34,608 bases of DNA from Alphaproteobacteria bacterium (lineage in GTDB: Bacteria; Pseudomonadota; Alphaproteobacteria; UBA9655). How positions within the stretch are numbered: the first letter of the stretch is position 1; every line of letters starts with the position of its first letter. The stretch spans positions 1-34,608 of the forward strand of contig DAIDHR010000022.1 in the NCBI GenBank assembly GCA_027459605.1. Direction: 5' to 3'. Made by a program: the position numbers and the translations under genes. This document shows, one piece after another, positions 26,901 to 32,836 of this stretch. The notes beneath the pieces are model-generated. The model searched no databases and was not told the origin of the DNA. It worked only from the letters and a program-made list of their open reading frames with translations.

Positions 26901-28166
26901 GTTTCTAATCTTACTGAACTCAAAAACTATCTGAACCTCCAAAGGGATCGAATTAACTATTTAGCTCGCGAGTTTGCAGAACCGCTTGTGTCTTTTTTGG
27001 AACAAATTAATAAGGAAGGCATGCCTGGTAATTTGCCCTTAGTCACAAAATGGGTTGGAATTATTAACGAACTAAATGGATATGCTAGAAAAGCCCCAGG
27101 TAACGGGCTTGTGGAGCTGGAAGATTTCATTCTAAATACCCTTAATGAGGTCACACTAGGCACATGTAAAAAATATCTAAGCGCCATTAACAAGTTTCCC
27201 CTCTCCCAAGACTTTTTTGTGAGCATTCTCTTAAACCTGGAAGAAAAACTCCTTAATCGTTGCACTAACCTCTCAGGTTGCGTCTCAGCAGATAGTTATT
27301 CTCAATTAGCCCAATTCTTTAATGTTAATTTAGCTGGGAAATTTCCTTTTGTTAAAACAGTCGAGGATTCTGTTTCTGATGCAGATCCCGAGGATATCCG
27401 CACATTCTTTGAAATGATGGATAGTCAAGGTAGCAACGTGAAAGCAACTTTAAAAGAAGCAACAAATTTGGGACAATCTGGAAAGGATGCTCTTGCCTTT
27501 ATTGAACAAATGGAAAAAGTCAGAAGTTTCTTCGGTGGATATTTAGCTCCAAATTCAACTCTTCCCTACCCAGCCTTTGGCCTTAATATTACCTTTAGAG
27601 TGAATAGAGAAAGAGAAGTTTATGCAAATGAGGTCCTCGATTGGAAATTTACCGCAGGGGATACGACGATTACCATGCGCTCCCCTTCCCATAAATGTTA
27701 CTGGATGTTTGGAAATCCTGTAAAAGTAACATTCCGTTGGGCACTCAATAGTCCACTACAACCTGAGATGGTAGAAGGGATACCGAACTTGGATGTGCAA
27801 GGTGAGAATGCATCCTTTATTTATTCAGGACCTTGGGCGCTTTTAAGGCTTCTACGACAACACCAAGCAGACCCCTGTAATTTTGACTCATTAAAAGATG
27901 AAACCCCCATCACCCTCCGTTTTGATATTCCTTTAATAGGGGATCACACTAGTAAACTAGGAAACGGTACAGAGGATATTGAAAAGGCAAGCGTTTTTGT
28001 CCGATTTGAAACGTCCCCAGTCGCCATGCAGCCGGTGAAAAAAGAACAAACAAGCATGGGACCGCCCCCCAAACCAAATGATCAAAACCAAATCCGTTTG
28101 GGAAAACCTGTTGCTTTGCCTTATTTCCCATACAACGCCCCCCGCCTTGAAACCCCAAGGAGCTAG
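23985..28166 (+). CDS. tssM: T6SS inner-membrane protein TssM (IcmF family)
   Basis: TssM spans the inner membrane and periplasm and forms the channel of the T6SS membrane complex with TssJ and TssL. The 1393-residue product has two N-terminal helices region (about 14-37), a cytosolic NTPase-like domain with intact Walker A GTSNAGKSS (104-112) and a VTKCDL element (236-241), the family FLRGIYFIGD stretch (341-350), a third membrane helix (about 414-433), and a long periplasmic part ending in the TssJ-binding C-terminal beta domain. Length is at the upper end for the family, and the last 30 residues are proline-rich. Two ATGs in a row begin the gene; the second (23988) has better spacing to AGGGAGG. 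The ribosome site of tssA overlaps its end. Confidence 0.95.
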   Translation: MMISDHLTRLSYFFPWSLVVALILAIIFAILGIIIFRRALRKQQEPEVEKASPFIERCKQFFARFGYFPTDPLSQSFTYALKLMHEFIGGEQFRYQMPWIVMVGTSNAGKSSMLQSLELDRPIGRPHFDFKGGDKPLCDWGFFNHGIALDLDGKIVLDPVHAISDEANWKLFLNLLTHHRPKRPLDGVVLTIPASEFVGQTALSHDDIMIRAEYLYGKLWKMQHITGMRVPIYVVVTKCDLVPGFDSFCQSIPTHNRRDIFGWSNDHAVDSIYAPEWIDEAFSSINESLYRAQEEIYADGKTTDNRDGVFLFPIALNQVKGGIETYANHLFKPSSYHESFFLRGIYFIGDSHLDKPSSESTSASEVSSPFQNRDDEKKRNLYFVDNLFENKIFREIGLARPLSRTLLGNTTAMKYAKVITALLAVGGTIALLRANDTLQKAKMNLVPALSQVQVTLEKIHGQNVGTEVGRVFFDDQAQVLLNTMTQISVNHLTSPFIPPSWFDNLDAKIKYIMGLAYDHVILRSMANELIYKAQQLFSLDTIIPVTEPVGNGINPLQTNEFYRLKNYIVAVRTLELEANKFNELGMTSSLRDVADIIKYLFNYEMPAAFYENDEYYLAALKRTNLKLFDFDGYRDNASIKLRKLFDEFQISTFDANQMIPGLTNLINGLDEFSGARNYTAYDADLLRNILNSLQETVDSISNPGLQWIDADHFNPGPQYEYVIGLIIGSNFFSTTLASDLIREIDQNFTNFKKRLGSLTSPLIKGGNLFNVENGMAVARPSQGALELLEDLKAFFNEPFMAEAVSKAILTTIPTGSILLWDTLRLQEGVNLVDVYNNFMNSRLLQMPKVLQPILQKVARESLTKNLISHIANAEIFSSQTITGGNISPEDSLLSQVQNYRAAAPYLEQLLFDLKANNANNAFSILKNLLISQAYSPIEKLDEILTEESPYAIKMNSFDWWDGNCMLGLEAFGVSNLTELKNYLNLQRDRINYLAREFAEPLVSFLEQINKEGMPGNLPLVTKWVGIINELNGYARKAPGNGLVELEDFILNTLNEVTLGTCKKYLSAINKFPLSQDFFVSILLNLEEKLLNRCTNLSGCVSADSYSQLAQFFNVNLAGKFPFVKTVEDSVSDADPEDIRTFFEMMDSQGSNVKATLKEATNLGQSGKDALAFIEQMEKVRSFFGGYLAPNSTLPYPAFGLNITFRVNREREVYANEVLDWKFTAGDTTITMRSPSHKCYWMFGNPVKVTFRWALNSPLQPEMVEGIPNLDVQGENASFIYSGPWALLRLLRQHQADPCNFDSLKDETPITLRFDIPLIGDHTSKLGNGTEDIEKASVFVRFETSPVAMQPVKKEQTSMGPPPKPNDQNQIRLGKPVALPYFPYNAPRLETPRS

Positions 28167-28167
28167 C

Positions 28168-29235
28168 ATGTCTCAATATACGGAGTTAGATCAAAATCTT
28201 GACCTTCTTCTAGAGCCAATCCAGGGTAAGAAGCCCTGCGGTAACTCCCTACGTTATACAGAAGTTTATGATCAAATTCGCGAAGCTCGCAGAGAGGAGG
28301 ACGAAAAACTTCCGAAGGGAGTTTGGAAAACTGAAGTCAAGAAAGCTGATTGGGAACAAGTTAACTACCTTTGCCAAGAAGCCCTTAAAGAGAAAACCAA
28401 AGATCTTCAAATCTCGGCCTGGCTTACAGAGTCTTGGCTTCATTTAGAAGGAGTTAGAGGTCTAGCTCGAGGATTGGAGCTTCTTTTAAACCTCACCCGT
28501 AAATTCTGGAATGATATCCATCCCGAGATCAGTAAGGGTGGATATGAACTGCGGATCGTCCCCTATGAGTGGATAAATACGCGCTTAAGCGAAGAATGCC
28601 AATGCATCTTAATCAGTATCCCTTCGGATCATGCCCCTCTTCCCTATCGCCTCCTCGATTATAATGAAGCCAACAGACTCGAGTTATCTCAAAAGCAAGG
28701 AGTACCCCACCCCCCTGAAGAAAAGCAACCATCTCTTGCAAAAATTTCTTTGAGCATTGATCAAACACCTATTTCCTTTTACCGCCACATAGATGAGAGC
28801 TGCACGTTGGCACTAAAGATGATGTCTGAACTTGAAGACGAGCTTCGAATACATTTGGGAGGGGAAGCTCCCTCATTTTATAAGTTACGCGAAAGAGTTG
28901 ATTCAATACATCGATTTGCACGCCAAATTCTAGATGAAAGAGGAGAAAAAAAAGAAAATAAAAAAAGTATTCCGAAAGAAGTCTCCCACCCAACCTTCCC
29001 CAAAAAATCCTTATCTAGCTCCATTGAAAATCGCGAGCACGCTTATGCCATTTTAGGAGAAGTAGCGTCTTACCTTGAACGTATTGAACCCCATAGCCCA
29101 ACCCCATACCTCATTCATCGGGCAATCTCATGGGGGAATATGAACCTATCCGAGGTTTTTTCTGATACCCTTCAAAATGGTCAAGACCTTTCTTTACTTC
29201 TCAATCTCCTAAATATTAAAAAGGAAACTCTTTAA
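28168..29235 (+). CDS. tssA: T6SS protein TssA (ImpA family)
   Basis: TssA caps the growing T6SS tail and coordinates sheath polymerisation. The 355-residue product has the ImpA N-terminal domain (about 8-130): DLLLEPIQGKKPCGNSLRYTEVYDQIREARREED, written here in family terms as LLxPI-G-xPxGxxLRY, then WxxV, the LTESWLHLEGVRGLARGL stretch and FWNDIHPE. A variable linker with basic runs (268-290) leads to a C-terminal segment EPHSPTPYLIHRAISWGNMNL, typical of the class with a short C-terminus. The start is ATG 28168, one base after the tssM stop, with AAGGAG upstream; an in-frame ATG 90 bp earlier lies inside tssM and is unlikely. It is the last gene of the operon. Confidence 0.92.
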   Translation: MSQYTELDQNLDLLLEPIQGKKPCGNSLRYTEVYDQIREARREEDEKLPKGVWKTEVKKADWEQVNYLCQEALKEKTKDLQISAWLTESWLHLEGVRGLARGLELLLNLTRKFWNDIHPEISKGGYELRIVPYEWINTRLSEECQCILISIPSDHAPLPYRLLDYNEANRLELSQKQGVPHPPEEKQPSLAKISLSIDQTPISFYRHIDESCTLALKMMSELEDELRIHLGGEAPSFYKLRERVDSIHRFARQILDERGEKKENKKSIPKEVSHPTFPKKSLSSSIENREHAYAILGEVASYLERIEPHSPTPYLIHRAISWGNMNLSEVFSDTLQNGQDLSLLLNLLNIKKETL

Positions 29236-29302
29236 ATCAACTCAGATGAAGCTCTAGAAAGCTAAAAATCTGTAAACAAGATAGTCATTTTTCTACGAAT
29301 CC

Positions 29303-29319
29303 ATTAACATTATGTTAAT
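29303..29319. promoter_or_regulatory. 17-bp palindrome ATTAACAT-T-ATGTTAAT, candidate operator
   Basis: Perfect 8-bp arms identical to those at 23084-23100; only the centre differs. It is 68 bp after the tssA stop and about 100 bp before the Cys-rich peptide gene at 29420, so it may control that gene. Confidence 0.5.
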
Positions 29320-29419
29320 ATTTTTCATGAATTATAGAAGGAAACATTAAGTAAATGAGGAATAATGGCGAGTATCATGATAAGAAACATGTATTTAGGA
29401 AATTTAAAAGGAGGAAAAT

Positions 29420-29623
29420 ATGAATAGAGTAATTCTCTTAAGCATGGTTGGAATAGGATTTATGGGAATGATAATTGAATCCGTAAGTGCAAACCATGAT
29501 AGCTGCAATATTGAAGGTCAATCCTGCACATGTTCAAATACAGGATGGGATGGTGCATGTGGTTATGGTAATCTTAAAATGGGATTATATTGTCAGTGTT
29601 GGGAACCGGATGATCATTTTTAG
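29420..29623 (+). CDS. Small exported cysteine-rich peptide downstream of the T6SS operon
   Basis: Family not recognised. The 67-residue precursor has a signal peptide (hydrophobic residues 4-19, cleavage after VSA at about 24), leaving a mature peptide of about 43 residues with six cysteines (29, 36, 38, 47, 58, 60) in a CX6CXC...C...CXC pattern, a knottin- or EGF-like spacing. It is also rich in Gly and aromatic residues (NTGWDGACGYG, MGLYCQCWE). A strong AGGAGG ribosome site stands close to the start. It follows the T6SS operon on the same strand with a candidate operator between. A role as secreted toxin, adhesin or protective peptide is possible but unproven; Sec export makes it an unlikely direct T6SS cargo. 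Confidence 0.75.
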   Translation: MNRVILLSMVGIGFMGMIIESVSANHDSCNIEGQSCTCSNTGWDGACGYGNLKMGLYCQCWEPDDHF

Positions 29624-29649
29624 TAGCATCCATCCGACCTGAGCATAGA

Positions 29650-29697
29650 AGTCCGTCCAATTCTGGGTGCAACCGCACTAATACCAATAGGCGGACT
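29650..29697. repeat. Imperfect inverted repeat sharing a 14-mer with 10352-10365
   Basis: Arms agtccgtc (29650-29657) and ggcggact (29690-29697) enclose attctgggtgcaac (29660-29673), the exact reverse complement of gttgcacccagaat at 10352-10365. Both sites also have a nearby agtcc. This looks like a second dispersed intergenic repeat family. Confidence 0.5.
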
Positions 29698-29704
29698 CTG
29701 TTAC

Positions 29705-29734
29705 AAAAAATGAAACATCATGCACTCATGATGT
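29705..29734 (-). terminator. Rho-independent terminator of the cold shock gene
   Basis: On the minus strand acatcatg and catgatgt pair around a four-base loop (29715-29734), followed by a T-rich tract (complement of 29705-29710). It lies 19 bp past the stop of the minus-strand gene 29753-30289. Confidence 0.75.
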
Positions 29735-29752
29735 CGTGAGGGTTTAAATTTT

Positions 29753-30289
29753 CTAACGAATGACCTTGAGTATTCGTGCCTCTCGCCCACGTTCAGAAGA
29801 TGAAACTTTAAGCTGCACTCTAACGCCTGGCTCAAGAGACTCATAGCCAGCTGCTCTTAGAACTGAAGCATGGAGGAAAATATCTCGTTCTCCATCATCA
29901 GGATAAACAAATCCATATCCTTTTAAAGGATTAAACCACTTGACCTCACCCTCAATTTCTTCCAAAGTTTCAGGATCAAATGCAGGTGAGCGGGGTCCTA
30001 AAAAGGCTGGGGAAAACCGAGGCTCTCTCGGAGCAAATTTAACTTCTAAGACACGCAAGACTTGCTTTCCCCTCCGACCTGGCCCTACATCACAAACGAT
30101 GCGGTCCCCCTCTTCAACTCTTCGACATCCAGCAGCATCCAAAACGGAAAAATGCATAAATATATCTGCCGATTCGTCATCAAGAACTAAAAAACCATAC
30201 CCTTTTTCCGGATTGTACCATTTTACCTTAGCGTCAATACGCTCAATTTCGTTTTCATTTATTTCATCAAGAACGGCTTGGTTCATCAT
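29753..30289 (-). CDS. Cold shock protein with two cold shock domains
   Basis: The 178-residue product carries two cold shock (OB-fold) domains, about residues 18-86 and 112-178, each with both RNA-binding motifs: KGYGFLVL and DIFMHFSVL in the first, KGYGFVYP and DIFLHASVL in the second. Such tandem-domain proteins are typical of alphaproteobacteria, where they act as nucleic-acid chaperones that melt mRNA structure in stress or stationary phase. The linker (87-111) is proline-rich. Either of two adjacent ATGs (30289, 30286) may be used. The 5' untranslated region may be long: the next gene upstream on the other strand begins at 31015, and no promoter can be fixed. Confidence 0.92.
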   Translation of the reverse strand: MMNQAVLDEINENEIERIDAKVKWYNPEKGYGFLVLDDESADIFMHFSVLDAAGCRRVEEGDRIVCDVGPGRRGKQVLRVLEVKFAPREPRFSPAFLGPRSPAFDPETLEEIEGEVKWFNPLKGYGFVYPDDGERDIFLHASVLRAAGYESLEPGVRVQLKVSSSERGREARILKVIR

Positions 30290-31014
30290 TTTTAACTACC
30301 CCCACTCAATTATCAAACTGTATGCTTTCTCTTCTTAAATAAATCAAGAAATCGCAGAAAAAGTTGCGTTATTTTTTTTTAAAGTGGCATATAAGTCACA
30401 ACCTACCCCATTTTTGAGAATATACCACACCCTCCACCTCTATCCAAGAATTATTTTCTAACTACTTGTTTACATAAAATAATTAAAATAAAATTGCATC
30501 AAATATAATTAATACCTACTATTCAATTCGCGAAGGAAATATGTGAGATATCACCCCATCTTTACAGGGAGAAGATTGGGCCCAGTCTCTACCCCGACTC
30601 AGGAGAAGTTGGCCTTGATATCATTAGGACAAATAAAAATAAAATGTAGCTAGAATTATATGGTTATGTGGCTTCATAAATGTCTCCCTTTTTTCAGCAA
30701 AACAAAACAAGAAGGTTCAAGAAAACTATGTTTCCTTAAAACTAGTTTATTTTTTCACAAAATTTCCTTTTATTCCCGTAGGATATAAAAAAGTCTTAAG
30801 AAAGTGTTAAAATTTGACTACCACTGATCGGAAAATATGGTAAGATAAAAGTGAAAATTGGAAGTAAATTAAATTATTTTTCAAGACTTATGATAATTTT
30901 TCATTATTAAATATAGTATACGGGTGTTTTAAAGTAATTATACGCTTTGTATTACCCATACATGTGGGAAGCACATTAACATCTAAGTCACCCACTAATC
31001 CAAAGGAGGAGCAC
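30290..31014. other. Long AT-rich intergenic region (725 bp)
   Basis: It separates the divergent cold shock gene and the gene at 31015. No supported gene was found. One GC-richer patch (about 30545-30620) has an imperfect inverted repeat cccatctt...aagattggg and could be a decayed intergenic repeat. A promoter candidate lies at 30814-30841. Both flanking genes probably have their regulatory sites here. Confidence 0.6.
30814..30841 (+). promoter_or_regulatory. Candidate promoter for the gene at 31015
   Basis: TTGACT (30814-30819) and TATGGT (30836-30841) are spaced by 16 bp. The leader to the start codon would be about 165 bases. In such AT-rich DNA a chance match is possible. Confidence 0.3.
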
Positions 31015-31341
31015 ATGCCAGTTAAGGATACTGTAAAAAAAGCTATTAAAAAGCTTGAAATGCTATGTGAGTCTTATGAAAAAGATCCCCTAGGAAAGTT
31101 TGATGATTTAGACCAAACGGTAACCCACTTAAGCTATGAGGTCCAAACTCTTGATCTTGCTTCTGACATAACTTTAAAAAAGGAACTAAATACACTCCAA
31201 TCAGCTCTGTTAAAGCTGTCTAGTGTTCTCAAAGAGCGCCAAGAGAATATCGAACGCCAAGTCAATGAAATTCACGTTCATCAACGAGCTCTTCATGCCT
31301 ATGCGCGAGTGGCAAATAACAACATGGAATCCTTTGCTTGA
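31015..31341 (+). CDS. Small helical hypothetical protein
   Basis: Family not recognised. The 108-residue product has no signal peptide and no membrane helix. It appears fully helical with several heptad stretches (KKAIKKLEML; LKKELNTLQSALLKLSSVLKERQENIERQVNEI split over about 59-90) and ends with RALHAYARVANNNMESFA. This kind of pattern is found in chaperone-like and FlgN/FliT-like proteins as well as in unrelated coiled coils, so no function is proposed. The start at 31015 is chosen because AAAGGAGGA lies four to six bases upstream; an earlier in-frame ATG at 30964 lacks this. Confidence 0.7.
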   Translation: MPVKDTVKKAIKKLEMLCESYEKDPLGKFDDLDQTVTHLSYEVQTLDLASDITLKKELNTLQSALLKLSSVLKERQENIERQVNEIHVHQRALHAYARVANNNMESFA

Positions 31342-31447
31342 AAGTGGATTTGTTAATTAGAAATTTACCTACAATCGGCAGTAGGACTGGCGCGAATTGA
31401 GATAGATCTGCTTCTAGGTAGAGCCACCTCTTTCGTTGGAAAAACCT

Positions 31448-31660
31448 TTAGATATTGATATACTCAAAGGATTTCAAATTCTCGGGCAGGTATTCGAAAA
31501 CGAGCTCAATGAGCCTAGTCAACCCACGTGACAAGCGCAAGCCCCAAAGAGCCTGCCCCGCGAAGGCGGGGCAATGTGCCTGAAACTTGAAAGGCGAAGA
31601 ATATACCTCATATTTTCTTCCAAAGCCCTTTCCAATCCTATAAAAAACCTTTACATTTTA
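31448..31660 (-). repeat. Probable dispersed repeat with protein-like open frame, before sodB
   Basis: This GC-richer block contains a strong hairpin (31554-31573: tgccccgc, loop gaag, gcggggca). On the minus strand one frame stays open for about 70 codons, ending at TAA 31448-31450; it reads ...CPAFAGQALWGLRLSRG... then a segment with VFEYLPENLKSFEYINI, but has no ATG or GTG start and no ribosome site. It looks like a palindromic intergenic repeat that happens to keep, or once kept, coding capacity. It is not annotated as a gene. Confidence 0.5.
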
Positions 31661-31680
31661 AAAAACTATGGAGAATAACA

Positions 31681-32292
31681 ATGGCCTTTGACCTCCCCAC
31701 CCTTCCCTACCCAAAAAACGCCCTCGAACCCCATATTTCAGAGAGAACATTAACCTTCCATCATGAAAAACATCACCAAGCTTACCTAACAAACCTTAAT
31801 AATCTTATCCAAGGGACAGAGCTTGAAAAGGAATCTTTAGAAGAAATTATTCAAGCAACGGCCAATAAAACTGAAAAAGTAGGAATTTTTAATAATGCAG
31901 CTCAGGTTTGGAATCACACTTTTTATTGGCACTCCCTCACTCCAAAAGGGGGAGGAGAACCAAAAGGAAGTTTGGGTAAAAAAATTCTTCAAGACTTTGG
32001 GAATTTGGAAGAATTTACAAAAAGCTTTAAACAAGCTGGTGTTAGTCAATTTGGAAGTGGTTGGGCGTGGCTTGTCCTAGACAAGGATGGCACCCTTAAA
32101 GTGACAAAGACTCCTAATGCTGACCTTCCCCTTGTTCACGGGCAGAAGGCTCTTCTTACCTGTGATGTATGGGAACATGCCTACTACCTTGATTATCAAA
32201 ATAGGCGCCCAGATTACCTCGATATTTTCCTGAAAAACTTAGCAAATTGGGATTTTGCCCAAGATAACTTCGAGGAAGCGATGCCCTCATAG
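31681..32292 (+). CDS. sodB: Superoxide dismutase, iron type
   Basis: SodB converts superoxide to hydrogen peroxide and oxygen in the cytoplasm. The 203-residue product is of family length with all metal ligands: His27, His79 (in NNAAQVWNHTFYWHSL), Asp162 and His166 (CDVWEHAYYLDY). The Gln in NAAQVWNH and the overall pattern indicate the iron form. Start ATG 31681 has GGAG about 8 bases upstream. A repeat element occupies the preceding 230 bp and would contain or border its promoter. The next gene encodes a His-rich exported protein. Confidence 0.97.
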   Translation: MAFDLPTLPYPKNALEPHISERTLTFHHEKHHQAYLTNLNNLIQGTELEKESLEEIIQATANKTEKVGIFNNAAQVWNHTFYWHSLTPKGGGEPKGSLGKKILQDFGNLEEFTKSFKQAGVSQFGSGWAWLVLDKDGTLKVTKTPNADLPLVHGQKALLTCDVWEHAYYLDYQNRRPDYLDIFLKNLANWDFAQDNFEEAMPS

Positions 32293-32498
32293 GGGCCTCT
32301 CTTTCTTTTCAAAGTCGTTCACTTTTTTTCTCAGGTTAAGAAGGTTCTTGCGGTACGTGCTCAACCTAAAAGTAAGGTACCATGTTAGTTTTTCTCTTTT
32401 TGAGTGCTCTTTGGGAAAAGTTTTTGATTTAAAATCATTGACTTCTGCAAAGATGAAAAATATACTTTAATTTCATAAAATGAAAGGCAAAAGGGAAA

Positions 32499-32741
32499 AT
32501 GAGAATCAAAACAACATTAATAATAATCTCTGCTATCATTCTACACTCACCAGTTCTTAATGCGACCGTAAGTAAAGAAGATATCCAAAATGCAGTATAC
32601 GGAAAAAGCCCAGAAAATGCTGAGCAAGCTATTCGCGTTTCAGGAACCTATAGCCAACATTATGCTGGCCAGCATCATAGTAACCACAATCATCATAGCC
32701 ATCATAGTAATCACAGTCATCATAGCCATCATAGTGAGTAA
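32499..32741 (+). CDS. Exported histidine-rich small protein, likely metal-binding
   Basis: The 80-residue product has a signal peptide (hydrophobic residues 5-18, cleavage near LNA at about 22), a short polar middle (VSKEDIQNAVYGKSPENAEQA) and a 25-residue tail made of HH, S and N, with 14 histidines. Such tails bind Zn, Ni, Cu or Fe, so it may buffer metal in the periplasm or outside. The tail is encoded by an imperfect tandem repeat (18-mer at 32691-32708 and 32718-32735), and its length may vary among strains. The gene is followed by a strong terminator. Its position after sodB is suggestive but no shared function is shown. Confidence 0.75.
   Translation: MRIKTTLIIISAIILHSPVLNATVSKEDIQNAVYGKSPENAEQAIRVSGTYSQHYAGQHHSNHNHHSHHSNHSHHSHHSE
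32691..32735. repeat. In-frame tandem repeat, 27-bp period
   Basis: The 18-mer catcatagccatcatagt starts at 32691 and again at 32718, nine codons apart, each giving HHSHHS. A further partial unit, catcatagtaaccacaat, lies at 32673. Slippage would add or remove whole nine-residue units without changing frame. Confidence 0.85.
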
Positions 32742-32783
32742 AGCTAGTCGCGGGTTGCTAAAATATTATGCTGCATAGCTTAT

Positions 32784-32813
32784 AAAAAGCCTTAGATTTC
32801 TAAGGCTTTTTTT
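32784..32813 (+). terminator. Rho-independent terminator
   Basis: Stem gccttag (32789-32795) and ctaaggc (32800-32806) around an ATTT loop, with flanking A and T runs that extend the stem and give a U tract. It ends the His-rich protein transcript; with its A-run it could also work from the other strand. Confidence 0.9.
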
Positions 32814-32836
32814 ATAAGTTAAGGAATTTATTTAAA

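Noticed and set aside
29365-29427. 20-codon frame ending across the start of the Cys-rich peptide gene, possible leader peptide
   Set aside because: Weak ribosome site spacing and no attenuator structure; too short to support.
30660-30791. 43-codon plus-strand frame in the long intergenic region
   Set aside because: No ribosome site, low-complexity AT-driven composition and no signal peptide or motif.
32255-32470. 71-codon frame overlapping the end of sodB
   Set aside because: Starts inside sodB in another frame, no ribosome site, and no recognisable domain.
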